Source: Antennarius striatus
Lineage: Eukaryota > Chordata > Actinopteri > Lophiiformes > Antennariidae
Direction of reading: 5' to 3'
Length of the DNA stretch: 64,000 nucleotides
Assembly: GCF_040054535.1 (NCBI RefSeq)
Contig: NC_090780.1
Coordinates: 18,290,001 to 18,354,000 of the forward strand
The position numbers and the translations under genes were made by a program. The notes under the pieces are model-generated. The model ran no database searches. It saw nothing but the letters and a program-made list of their open reading frames with translations, and had not been told where the DNA came from. This document shows, piece by piece, positions 10,501 through 22,400 of this stretch. Every line of letters starts with the position of its first letter. The first letter of the stretch is position 1.

Positions 10501-13500
10501 AAAAAATAATGCAAGGTTTAAATGTGCAAAACATAAGTGTGACAGTAGTTGAACAATTTATAAGTAAATATTGATTTTGGCATATTGTAGGGAGTATACA
10601 GAAAAGCCTGTGCACATAAGGAGCAAGGATGAAAACCAATGCTGAAGGCTGTCGATCCCTCAGGCAGCGCAGGGTTAAACACAACATCGTTGTGTAATGG
10701 ATATTACTGCATGGATTTGGCAACACTTGGGAAACCCATTTTGGGTAAACATAGTTCATCCCTGCTTCTCCCAATGTTCCCCTTGAAGTGTAACTGTATT
10801 GTTTTTAGTTACTAGAAGTTTATTTGACATATAAAGGGATTTTTTTTCCATGCATGTTTATATAATTAGTATTTTGCCAGGCTGGATTGGAAACTTCATA
10901 AGAAGAGTGGATCAGTTATATAATATTCTCAGCGAGAAGGCTACTGCTAGAGAATAGGAGACCACAAAACCTCAAAAATGTGTCAAGTGTTACAAAGAAG
11001 GAAAAATGAGCAGTGCAGCGAGATCAGTGGTTTAGGCGTGCACCCGGTGCACAGAGGCTGCCGTCCTCACGACAAGGCCATGGGCTGGATTCCACTCTTT
11101 GCCCCGTGCCTACCCACTTACTCTCGCTCCAATTTCCTGTCACTTTCAGCTGTCCTGTCAATTGAAGGCATAGAGACAGTTCCCATGGCCTCATTAATGA
11201 AATTCAGGGACATTTCTGACATTGATTATAGATGTTAATGTTATTCATCTTTGTAACCGACTTATGATTGACCAACTGTTATCATTTCTAATATAAAAAA
11301 TGTGTTTTTCTCATCACAGGTCCTGAAACCAAGACTGAGGATCATGCTGAGGATGTCTGCAGTCTGAAAGATGATATAGTGAGTATGGACCATAGGAACC
11401 AGTGGGAAGGAGCAGCCTATGTTTATACAGTACTTGACTGGTATGTTTTGTACCAGCTGTTCACTATTGTTGGCCTGTTGAGCTCATTTTGTTACCTCTC
11501 CCAATGAGAGTCAGGAGGAAATTATCCAATCACACTCTTTTGTTTGTGTCTGGTTGAACACAAGATGTCTCAAAAAGTAGAGTTTTGATGATTTTTTGAG
11601 AGGATGTGGTTCTTTGGTTAAGGACGGCATGACGTACACCTCATGTATGGATTCTAATTCCAGATCACTTTTTCCCTTTCTACGACAACTCGTGATAACC
11701 CCTGCTACGCGTAGTTCCATCCAGATCCAGACCTGAGACAGGGACCATATTTACTAGATCACAGTATGATAACAGAGGGGAAGAGACATGGCACCGATTT
11801 GTAGCTGAGATAAAGCCGATTCAGAAATTCAAATACTTTTCCTGTACCTATTTCCTGTACCTATATCTAACAGGTCTAGCTTTCAGCCATTATGGAAAAT
11901 AATATTTTTGTTTAACTTAAAAAGTACTGATAATTAACACTTTCATAGGGCCGACATGATGGCGGGGATATTGGCGGATGTATGCTACCTCTGAGTTCTT
12001 TTTATTTCATACTGAGACAGCGGTCAACATGTGTTTTACACACAGCCTAAGGAGACTAGGGACTTTTTTTTCTCTTGTCTTGTTGGTAGCATAGTTTTTA
12101 GTCCTGTAGTATTTTTCTAAGATAAGCTTTCCAGGTTATTCTGATGTTTGATTAATAAAGCAAATAGAACTGTTTTCCCAGAGCTCTCTCAGCAAAGACA
12201 TCATGTGATCAGAAATTATCAATTAAAACAACACGTGAATAAGTATTTGTGACAATTTGTAAGAGATCTACTTACTTGAGGACTTTGGATGTTCTTGTCT
12301 GATCTTAAAGTGATCATTTTCTCCATGTTCCATAGAGTGAGATATCAACAAGCCAAACAACAAAAATGGCCAGCGGTGACGGCCCAGACATACCAGTCTT
12401 TTCCCAGGACAGCATACCACTTAGTGAGATGGACAAGGCTGGAGTGCTCACCCTGATCAGAGAAGAGGTATGAGACTGTTATACACCCAAATGTGAGGGA
12501 TTATGTATCTTTTATTAAGTGATTAGATTTCTAGAGCTGCACTTTTGTCTCTCCTTCTATTGCAATCAAGATAATCACTAAAGAAATTGAGGTCAATGAG
12601 TGGAAGAGGAAATATGAGGAAAGCAGAGCTGAGGTTTTGGAGATGAGGTATGGTTCTTCACCTTGTTCCCCTGAATTGTGCATCAAGTATTTCATGAAAA
12701 GGTTCCCTAATATTTTACTTGTATACTTCTGCTGACAGGAAAATAGTGGCAGAATATGAGAAAACAGTTGCACAGATGATTGGTAAGTTGCTGCCACCTG
12801 CTGGTGGTACATAGTAAAAGCATTTATTTGCTCTCCCATTAGACTCAACTTGCTATACTGTATTTTGACTCATGTCTTCGCAGAGGACGAGCAGCAGCAT
12901 AAGAACTTGTCTGGCAACAAGTCTATCAGGCAGTTGAGCGCAGAGAGAGATCAGGCTGTAGCTGACCTCAACTCTGTGGAGCGCTCCTTCGCTGACCTCT
13001 TCAGGCGGTATGAGAACATGAAGGGAGTTCTGGAGGGCTTCAAGAAGGTCAGTAGAACCCTGGTATGTCTATCATCAGAGGAAGCTCTGGATTACAGCCA
13101 CTCCACCAAATATTTTTTATGTGCATTTGTTAAGAATGAAGAGGTGTTGAAGAAATGTGCGCAGGAGTACCTAATGCGAATCAAGCAGGAGGAGCAGCGA
13201 TACCAAACCCTCAAGGTGCATGCTGAGGAGAAACTGGACAAGTAAGGTTCAATATCTGCTATTTGATTCCAGGAACCAACCATTAGACATCAGGACTTAG
13301 AAAAATTGTTTTATATTTAAAGTCTAGACACTGCCTCTCATTAGACATCCTCACTCTGTCTCACAGGGCCAATGAGGATATAGCCCAGGTACGATCCAAG
13401 GCCACTGCTGAGGGTATTGCACTTAATGCCAGCCTTAGGAAGGAGCAGATGAAGGTGGAATCACTCGAAAGAGCCGTTCTTCAAAAGGTAGAACAAGTGC

Positions 13501-14691
13501 AGATTTGAGATTTTTTTTTGTCAGTTAAACTTCACACAAGTACTATACTTAGATTACATCACTGTTGTTTTCTAACATTAATATCAACATGTTTTTCTTG
13601 TCCCAATTTTCTGTTTCTGCCCCTCTGCTTGCTTTCTCTGTTGCCTCAAAAGAATTTGTGTTGGATTGAAGATATTATTTTTCTGTTTTGTAGAGTAGAA
13701 GTAGTTTTTTAGTGGAAAAGATTTTAAAAAATTAAAAGCTAAATAATGATGTTTCATGACAGGGATTTAAGAAAAGTGACGTATTTACACCAGTCTGTAA
13801 AATTAATATTCAAATTTCAGAGTGTGCAAATATTGTGTGCATGGCAGGTTTTTACTAAAAAATTTTAACTGTTAACATACTGATGGGTAACACTAGAGGG
13901 CGTCATTCCACTTATCTATGACAGACCGACATATACGTAAAAAGACATCTCAATAAATATTATTAATCCCTATAAAAATGTGTAGTGAGAAGCACATTTT
14001 GGTCTTATATATAGTTATACTGTATATCTTAAGCTTTTTTGATCGATATAAGCCTCAATGAGTGACCTCCTCCCTGTTTCTGTGGAGGAAGATGTACTCA
14101 GATCAGTAAAAAAAAAAGAAGAAAGTCTTAAATAATCCACTACAAGGATTGGTCCAAATATTACTTGAGTAAAAACTTTATCAACAAAATATGCTGGCCA
14201 TGCAAAAGTACTATGACTGTGATACAAACAAACTCTTTTCAAAGTGTTTTAGTAGTCATATAGTTTTATTCTAAGTACTTGTACATAGTTAAGTGTGGTA
14301 TTACATCATGTGAGCCTATAATGTTCCTTAAAAGGTAATGGGTTAAACAGTGGCATGGACTAAATGTAGTGCAGAGAAAAGAAAATCTAAAAAACACAAA
14401 AGTACAAGTGTGTCAAAATTATACTTAAGACATTTAAGTAAATATAATTTAAGAAAAATTTCATAGTGACATTCCCCTCCTGTTAGTGTTTACCATAATA
14501 CAATGGATATTTGGGTTTATTAAGGTGTGTATATTGTCTAGTAATTTTGTAAATGTGTGTTTCTGTTTTGATATTTTATCTTTGCTGTGAAAGTCCTAAC
14601 ATTCTCCTCTCTCTGTCACTCACAGAATCAGGAGATCGAGGAGCTCACTAAAATCTGTGATGAACTGATTGCTAAACTGGGAACACAATGA
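4533..14691 (+). CDS. tacc1: Transforming acidic coiled-coil protein 1 (TACC1)
   Basis: Centrosome and microtubule adaptor; TACC proteins work with ch-TOG/XMAP215 and Aurora A and act on spindle microtubules. Exons: 4533-4720, 5923-6032, 7568-8891, 9709-9772, 10061-10250, 11320-11378, 12336-12467, 12571-12647, 12739-12782, 12884-13047, 13135-13241, 13367-13487, 14626-14691. The sum is 2646 nt, 881 aa; human TACC1 is about 805 aa. The N-terminus [17 protein letters not shown] matches the human TACC1 start, so ATG 4533 is chosen. A poly-Glu stretch follows. Three SDP-type motifs lie in and after the large exon: [15 protein letters not shown] (about aa 280), [16 protein letters not shown] (about 440) and [15 protein letters not shown] (about 475). 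[11 protein letters not shown] (exon 5) is TACC1-specific. The last 200 residues are the coiled-coil TACC domain (LTLIREEII onward, ending [15 protein letters not shown]). Intron 1 needs a GC donor. Paralogs TACC2 and TACC3 fit less well. Confidence 0.93.
4671..4702 (+). repeat. (GAG)n repeat coding poly-Glu in tacc1 exon 1
   Basis: An uninterrupted GAG/GGA triplet tract within the tacc1 coding frame gives a run of about 11 glutamates just before the exon end. Human TACC1 also has an acidic stretch here, but a less regular one. Length is probably polymorphic. Confidence 0.85.
4721..5922 (+). other. tacc1 intron 1 (GC-AG)
   Basis: The donor is CAG|GCAAGT and the acceptor CTTCCTCAG. Only this donor supplies the phase (two bases, AG) required by the next exon, which starts with C to complete AGC. 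Apart from the 47-bp duplication nothing else is recognised. Confidence 0.65.
5153..5246. repeat. Perfect 47-bp tandem duplication in tacc1 intron 1
   Basis: Bases 5153-5199 and 5200-5246 are identical (beginning GTTTTATCAACTGG, ending AACTTTGTT). The absence of differences suggests a recent duplication. Confidence 0.95.
6033..7567 (+). other. tacc1 intron 2
   Basis: GT-AG intron ending TTCTTATTCAG. It contains several short frames without support. The open frame continuing upstream of the exon at 7568 (from 7465) is read-through of the intron. Confidence 0.7.
11018..11178 (+). repeat. Degenerate tRNA-derived SINE
   Basis: Within the tacc1 intron between exons 5 and 6. The order is a tRNA-like head (ATCAGTGGTTTAGGCG), a middle (GGCTGGATTCCACTCTTTGCC), then a pyrimidine-rich part ending TCAGCTGTCCTGTCAATTGA and AGGCATAG. 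This is the layout of a common percomorph SINE whose end reads GTCCTATCAATAAAGGC. Diverged, so old. Family assignment is from memory. Confidence 0.6.
13488..14625 (+). other. Last tacc1 intron
   Basis: GT-AG intron, AT-rich, ending CTGTCACTCACAG. No repeat family or RNA gene recognised. Confidence 0.8.
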
Positions 14692-15015
14692 GGAGCCTCA
14701 ATCTAAAGAGTGCAGCAACCTTTGTAAATTCCTTACTGTATATGATCACTTTAAGCACACATGATCTTCTCCGTATTAACTGCATCAATCTCTCCAGAGG
14801 TTGAATCAGAATTATTCATGACCATAGTTTTTATAATGTCATTGACAGCTGAAGAAGCACAGGTTCTGGTGAGATGTACTCTTATTATTTTGAAGGAGAA
14901 GTGCCAGGATTTTTTATCTTGTTTAAAGATTTGCAAAGACAGTTTATAGTTTACATAATTAGCCTGTTTCAAACTCAGATGTGCTTGCAATAAAAAACAT
15001 AGCTACTTTTATCAC
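14692..15015 (+). terminator. tacc1: tacc1 3' UTR and poly(A) signal
   Basis: After the TGA stop (14689-14691) the first canonical AATAAA is at 14989-14994, giving a short 3' UTR of about 320 nt. Longer forms ending further downstream are possible. Confidence 0.55.
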
Positions 15016-15760
15016 GAAGAATTGAGTATTTTATATAGCATGTTTCACACAAACCTGTAGAAAATAATGTTGGAAATAAGGTAAAGATGGCACAGGACAG
15101 ACATTTTTTAGTACAATGCTATTGTGTGAAGTTCATGTCTTCAGATAAAGCACATTTCTCCATTGAGTGCCTAAACTGATCAGTATTTATTTTCTGGATT
15201 GTAGATTTTGTTCTTTTAGTTATCCCTTCGGTGAAACAGTTTGGTGGTTAAGCAGTTCAGTGATCACCTTTTATCAGCAAATGAATTTAAAGGAATACCA
15301 CAAAGCATTTATAACTTGCATTTGAGATTGTTTGGCTTCTTATTGATATATAAATTCCCGGTTATGCAGAGCTCGGAATATGATGTGTAGCATCCCCCCA
15401 AACAAAAAATATGTTATTGATTGTAGTAAGAGTGCTTAAAAGAATCATACCTTTGCTTATGTTTCATTATTAATTTGATGAATGTTTGACGGCAATGGAT
15501 GAATGTCTGGCTGGAAGCTTGCATTGCGTAAAAACTTTATTCTCATCATGGTGTAAAGTTAAACTATGTGTAAGGCTTCATTTTGTTGCTCTGTGTTTAT
15601 TTATGGGAAAAGTTAGAATCACATGTACACACCATTGGTTTGGATTCATTTTATCTGCAAACCCAAATGTTGCTTGTGTGCCTTTCTCTGGTCTATTCTG
15701 TAAAAATGTCTTCTTTCATGTTGTTTCCAAACTCTGTTGCCAAAGTGTACTCTGCTAAGA

Positions 15761-15762
<2 letters not shown>

Positions 15763-15841
<79 letters not shown>
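15763..15841. repeat. (AC)n/(AT)n microsatellite
   Basis: A perfect (AC) tract of 68 bases (15763-15830) runs straight into (AT)5. It lies between tacc1 and loxl2. Alternating purine-pyrimidine tracts of this length can adopt Z-DNA. Confidence 0.98.
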
Positions 15842-15849
<8 letters not shown>

Positions 15850-17490
15850 TGTATGTACAGTATATAGATAGATAGACAGATAGATCGAAGGACAGAGTTG
15901 TTTGTGGAACCTCTTTCATATCAGCACAATCAATTGCCAAATGTCATTGTAAAATGGGATGGCTTTCATTGTGACCGTCCTGTTATAGTGATGTGACATC
16001 AGCTTGAAGATGCTTCCCAATGCAAACCTATTGTTACAGTACAACATGTGAAAATGCTATATTTTATGAATTTTGCTCCAAGTCTGTAAAATGAAATCTA
16101 TATTCATATTATGTGTTACTTGCTATATTTTGTGCATTACTGAGTAAATGTAAAGATTTAATATACATTCTCCTTGTTGGCCTGAATCGTTCTTTGCACA
16201 TAACAAGATAACTTTTAGTGAACATGAACACTTGGGAATTCATCACTGTTCCACCAGACAGTTTAAGTGTAATTTCTTTCACTTGCGGTCAAAGCACTTT
16301 TTACTGGTGTGTAATTAGTGGTGTTTTGTTTGTTAGCTGAGACCCTGCAGTGTCCCAAAGCAGTCACACTTGACATTTACAACAACCCATTCATAAATGC
16401 ATCAACAAAGTGGTGTGCAGGGTTTGGCCTGTTGTGTTGAAACATCTAGCCATACAGTATGCGAAAAGTGAAGCAAATAAATAGGCAACCTGCTGTTATT
16501 CTTCACTTCACTGTTCACAGCAGATGACTTAATGATGTTTACTCAGACAAAACAAGAAGTAATCCTCATTAAATTGTAATTGGTTTCTAAAACACCCCCC
16601 TGCAGCTAAACCAAGCATAGTTTAACAAACGTGGGCAGTAAGGATTGTTGTTGGTGCTGATAACCACTCCACCCATCAGGACCTTAGGAAGCGTTCATGC
16701 TGATAGATTACAAGGATTCTATTACTATTATTGATTTTAATTCAGGGAACTAGTGACAGCAAAAGCCGTTAATCATCATCATCATCATCATGATCACCCT
16801 TGATTGTTAGTGTGTCTGCCTGTTTCACTAAAAATACTGTATGTTTTGAAAGATTTCAAGCAGACTAGAATTATATATTTTGCAGGAGTGGATCTTTGGC
16901 CAGGGATGAGTTGATTTAATGCTGAGATGGATTTAGGTGCAGATGCTGATTCTGGATCACATTTTCACGTCAATGATGATAGCTACGTTTTTTGTTTTTT
17001 AAAAAAAAATTCAATACAGTATAACAAAAATAATAATAATAGGTAAAATCCCCCCAAAATTCCCTTTTTGGTACAACTCTTTATGTTCCACCAATAGTAC
17101 ATCCAGATCCATTGATCACAATCTGGAAGAGTGTTTTGACATATCATTGCCACCAGTGTGCAGTTGACATAATGTAGCTTCAGGGTCATTTAAATCGATT
17201 TCATGGATCTGCGAAAGGTAAGAAATCCCATCTGGACTAAAAAATAACAAATCTGGCTCTGCCTCATGGAATATAAATTCTGTTGAACACTATTTAACTA
17301 CTGGTGATAAACACAGAATTCCACAAGCCACCAGTAGTTTTATGAGGTCAATGAATTAGTTGACATTACTTGATATTACTTGGTATTTGTAGATATAAGT
17401 AGAGTAACATCAGTAGAGTGTACAAATATGTAGAGATTTATGTATGCTGGATCTCAAAACTCACCTCAAGTGAACAGCTGCCATTGGTTT
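15842..17490. other. tacc1-loxl2 intergenic region
   Basis: AT-rich, with GATAGATAGACAGATAGAT (15866-15884) and a short ATC repeat (16773-16790). No supported exon. The stretch from 17461 becomes GC-richer and leads into the loxl2 promoter. Confidence 0.6.
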
Positions 17491-17499
17491 AGGTTTGAG

Positions 17500-17778
17500 G
17501 AGCATGATCCCCACAGTCCAGTGCTTTTGTAACCCTAGTGACCGGACCGGAGGGGGCGGGTCCAGGATGCTGAGGCGTATTCTCATTGGCTTCGCTGTGG
17601 GCCGAGGGGCGCGACGGGAGCGCGCACGCAGCTGTGAGGCGAGAAGCGAAAACGGGTCAGGACAGTCCAGAAAGAACCAAGAACCGCGGCGGAACATCTC
17701 AACCCTCCACACAGACAGGTTGAGACGCTCAGCCTGCTTCTTGGACATCTTTTGACTCCTTCTTCTCCTCCTGTCAAG
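17500..17778 (+). promoter_or_regulatory. loxl2: loxl2 promoter and noncoding first exon
   Basis: A CpG-containing stretch in AT-rich surroundings, with a GC box GGGGGCGGGTCC (about 17551-17562) for Sp-type factors. It ends in a good donor, TCAAG|GTAGGTG, at 17779. The first coding exon of loxl2 begins with its own acceptor 25 bases before ATG, so an upstream noncoding exon is required; this is the best candidate. The transcription start is not fixed. Confidence 0.5.
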
Positions 17779-17850
17779 GTAGGTGGTGTGTTCACGGCTC
17801 ACGCGCCTCAGCTGGGAGGTTGGCCCGCACGTGACAAAGTCTTACCTGAG

Positions 17851-17927
<77 letters not shown>

Positions 17928-19393
17928 CTATTACTGTGGGTTTAAAAAGGGTCTAACAGCGTTGTTCTCGCTTTATACGCTTATTTCCATTTTGTTTGTT
18001 GTCTCGGCTCCAAAGAATGAACTTTATTTAAAACACAAACTGACTTTACAGCAGCTTGTTGCTCCGTCGCAACAGAGATTATTATTGCAAAGCTTGGAAT
18101 GAAAGAGCAACTTATTTTGCATATGGAATTTTGAATTTGTCCGCAAACAGGCATTTTTCATTTATTATTTGCCTTTATTCCCCCCCCCCCCCGATGCTTA
18201 ATTGCATGATCCAGAATGTTCCATTTACAAGTGGTAAATAGAAATTTGATTCTTAGCTGGATGAAAATGACAATCATGTCTTTCTGTAGAAATGGATGTG
18301 TCACAGACTATTTTAAAAAGTGTTGATTTTTTTTTCTTTCTTCTAAATTGGTGTGGAGATGAAAGACTGTGTCAGTGTCATGTTTTCAAACACTCTGATC
18401 TGATCAGAGGTCCTCTATGAATCCTATAACGGACTAATGTAAAACTTATGTGTGCTGATTCGTCACTCCTGAACTGTTCCTTTCATGGGAAGAGAAAGCA
18501 GATGTTTCTGGCTGAGCATTACAAGCTGTCATGCTGCACAGTCTGAATATATAGCTTGTGTACTGGGTGACACGGTGTGTTTTAGTAAGGCTGTGCCTCT
18601 GCAGTTTGTTTGTCTGGTTAGTATGATGTCAGCTCAGAAGCAACCTTCTCCCCCCCCCCTCCTTTGGACACGTAACACTTGGAGGTCTCCTTACTTTCAC
18701 TGCTTTTCTCTCCTTCCTTTATTCTCCAGGAACATTCCTCCAGTCATATTGTTTTAGCAGTTCCCAGGCCCCCCTCATGCGTGGCTTTTTATGGTTGCAT
18801 GAAATATTGAGGTGAAGACAACTTTTCCTCTGAAGTTTTTTTGTGTCGCCTCTGGGAGATGATTAGGAGAGAAATGGGTGCAAAACACCAGCCTGCAGGG
18901 GCCATCAAGCTGTCATAAAGACAGAGAGGAATCCTGGTATCAGCTACATAACTTTGTTTTTCCCCAAACTCTCTGAACCCTCTTTCTTCCTCTTAATGTT
19001 TTTCAAAGACATTTTTGTTGTTTTCTCAGTTTACTGTGAAATTGTTATGAATTCTGTGAATGATTTGAAAGCTTATACTTGTGATTGCATTTAGACCAAT
19101 AAAGGTCCCTTGGGTTCTGATCATGGCCAAACTGAACTGTTATGACACAAAGCATATTCCGTTGTCACTCTCCTGCACAAAACTACCATGTTTCATCTGC
19201 CTTTGCAGCATTCAGCCTTCAATATGTTAATGAGCTTCAGACTACTGTTTATATCAGTAGATGACACATGAGAGTTAATCTGTGGTGTTGGCTAGTGACT
19301 GATGAAATGATACTGGTGATGATAATGCTGGTGAATCTGTGGAAATCGGGCTTTGTAAAGCTTACAGTCTTTTGTCTTTTGATCCCTTTCTAG
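17779..19393 (+). other. loxl2 intron 1
   Basis: Holds the GT microsatellite and a 13-base C run (18180-18192). Ends at the acceptor CCCTTTCTAG before the first coding exon. Nothing else recognised. Confidence 0.5.
17853..17926. repeat. (GT)37 microsatellite in loxl2 intron 1
   Basis: 74 bases of perfect GT, beginning 74 bases after the putative donor of the noncoding exon. Confidence 0.98.
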
Positions 19394-19418
19394 ATCACTG
19401 TTCCCCACTCCTTCAGTC

Positions 19419-22400
19419 ATGCCATGTCCAGGTGCCATTTATGGCCTCTTGTCCACCTTGCTATGCATTTGGGTGATGTGCAACGCCCAATCAGAATCTA
19501 ACACCCCGGTAATCCAGGTACGTCTTGCTGGCGAGAAGAGGAAACACTATGAGGGACGGGTGGAGATTTTCTACAATGGAGAGTGGGGGACAGTGTGTGA
19601 TGATGACTTCAGCATCTCCTCCGCACAAGTGGTGTGCCGAGAGTTGGGCTTCATGGACGCCGAGGCTTGGATACCTTCAGCCAAGTATGGAAAAGGAGAA
19701 GGTAAAAAAAAAAGATTATTATCTGATTAATCTGATTATAATCAGAATACTTTATTGATCCCAGAGGTGGATATCATTTTGGTTTCAAAGATCAATACTG
19801 ATAAAATCCATTAGTCTAAAAGTCTGAAAGCAAAAAAATGTGAGTTTGACTTGCATTCATTTAAAGGTGTTAGCCTTAATCCCTTTAGACCTCGTCAGAA
19901 CCTCCATAAAATCCTTGAACGAGGGACTCATTTCTTCCTGTCTAGCCCCGTCAACTAATACCCCCAGGCACTGGTTTCTCAATTAGTGGAGAACTGAAAC
20001 AGGCTATTAGTTGCTAGCATTGGTGCTGAGGGCGGGGGACTGGAAAAAGTGGGTGTGTAAACCAGACAGACATAATCTCATCTCTTGTCATTTTATCCAG
20101 TGTGGATTCCTCCATCACTGATGACACATTATTCAAATTCCCAGCTGTAACTGGCTGCTGATGGCAGATTTCTGTTGAAAGCTGTTCATTAACTTGTCAC
20201 TTCTTATGAATTCCTGTTTTCACACTTATCCAGCCACTATAAACGTGAAGTAATAAACATACTCGCATGTTTCCGATTATAACAATTTAAAGATAAAACA
20301 TCCATGAAGAAATACATTCCATGCATCTAATGTTACACATAGTAAAAATGTTCCAAAGAGTTAACAAGCATGCCAATGCTTGCTCAACATTTTAGCTTTG
20401 GATAGGGTATATAGAGATGGATGTCACTGGAAATTGTTAAACATTACTAACAGGCAGTTGTGTCACTTTGAATATTTTTAAGTTGTAGATTAACGTAACA
20501 TAGAAAGAAAGAATGTTCATTTACCACAATAAAACCACATTTTCACACATAACGTTGTTTAGTTATTGATGCTCTGCTGGTAGAAACATATTTAATCCAA
20601 TTCTGAATGATTTAAATCTCTTTAATCCTGTTGATGGAGACACAAGGCTTTAAAAGTGATCAAGGACATTTTTCCATTTCCCATCATTGTGAGTTATGCT
20701 GCAGTGAAAGAACACACCAAAATTCCCTGTTGCTTTACCAAAAGAACAGCAGTGACTGAAATAAATAAGAAAAGATGGAAGCTACTTAATTTATGGCCAA
20801 AAACATGCATCCACATATTTTCTTATAGAGGAGATGACAGTAATTGTCTCGTCTACAGCCGCTTCTTCCGTTTTGCTGGTCACGGGTGTTGCTGGAACCT
20901 ATTCCTGCTGACTATGGGCGAGAGGCAGGGTATTGTTAAAATGTTCCAAAAGTAATCATGTCTCTATGAGGAGGAGGTTTGATTATTGTACAACATCCAT
21001 TCTCTTTCTAGACCAAGATGTTTCTCTGAAAACATGCGGAGAACATCGGAGCCATGAGCAGCCTGATGGCTTCCATGGCCAGTTATGATGTTTCCTTCAT
21101 GGCTGACTCAGAACAGCCAGCTGTAGAGCAGATGATCCACTTTAGCGGTGACTTATTTATTGGGCAGAGTTTTGCTTAAAATATGCATCATATCATATTA
21201 AGGAATGCATTTGGTCACATTGGAGACCAAGCATTTATGTAATGGTCATTGATAAGGCAGATGATAAATATAGTTGTTCATTTTATCAGAACACTCTAAA
21301 CCTATTTTCTGATTTGAAAAAGAAAAAGAAATATTACACAAGTCATGACAAATTTATGAACAGTATAAGTATAATGCAGCCAAGTAAATCCATCATGTTC
21401 ACTGGTGTTATCCTGTCTATTAGGTACAACAAGTGGTGCTAGACAATCTGGTGCAAAACAATCTTTTCTGCAACAGGACATACAGTATGTCAGTTTGTAT
21501 GCTTTGTCCTCCTTTCCAGGCCATATCTGGCTGGACAATGTGCACTGCACTGGTGGAGAAAAGAGCCTTGCTGAGTGTCATTCAAATGGCTTTGGAGTGT
21601 CGGACTGCAAGCATTCAGAAGACGTCAGCGTAGTCTGCTCCCAAAAACGCATTCCAGGCTTCAAGTTCGTACGGAAGCAGGGTGGTGAGGAGGTAGGATC
21701 CCAAAGAATACCACACCTTCCACTAAATCTGCAGTCACATAGTTCACTGATAGTTAGTAGATCAGTCATTTAATGGGTATAAATATCAGAATGACATTGG
21801 TTCTTTACCTAATTAACAGTAAGGCATTGAAGCATTCACACATGATTCAAGTACCCACATGTAGCTGAAGTAGATGTTTAGCACAATAAAATAAGGAGCG
21901 AGAGTATTTGTCTCGGAGCTCCAAGTGAATGTTTCCTCGAAATCTGACCAGACACACACACCACTGGACTGAATAGAGTAAAAGAAACAATATTTTTCAT
22001 TCTTGCAGTCCTTGTGGTTTACCATTGAATCGATGAAACATGCCTTCAACTAAATTCCGAAGATTCCTTGAGTCACCAAATTTCTGTGTTTTTGTTTCAC
22101 TCTACTAATCTCTATGGCAATGCTTTAAAGGGCCGGGTCAAAGCTATTTGTACATCTCTATTTTCTCTCTTTAGTGGCTAATGCTAAGTGCAAAAGTCAA
22201 AAGGTATGAGCAGTAATGAGACCACGACTACTCAATTTGATTTATAGGTCCTATATTACACCCTTTTTAATCAATTTGACACAGCTGTCAGATGTTCTAC
22301 ACTCTATTTGAAATAAATTGCCCCAAACTGTGGTCCGGCATCCTGAATTTCAGCTGTCTAAAAGTCACTCAAATGAGCTCTACTGAAAACAGGTTGTTTC

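Larger units (their letters stand above)
19702..21519 (+). other. loxl2 intron after coding exon 1
   Basis: Contains two short repeat fragments listed separately (19738-19780 and 20850-20935). Otherwise AT-rich with no supported exon. Confidence 0.7.

Noticed and set aside
15583..15867. Open frames across the (AC)n tract encoding Thr-His or Cys-Val repeats
   Set aside because: Pure microsatellite translation on both strands; no start, splice or homology support.
17461..17802. 113-codon minus-strand frame at the loxl2 promoter
   Set aside because: GC-rich CpG sequence favours chance open frames; no splice context, and it is antisense to a likely promoter and first exon.
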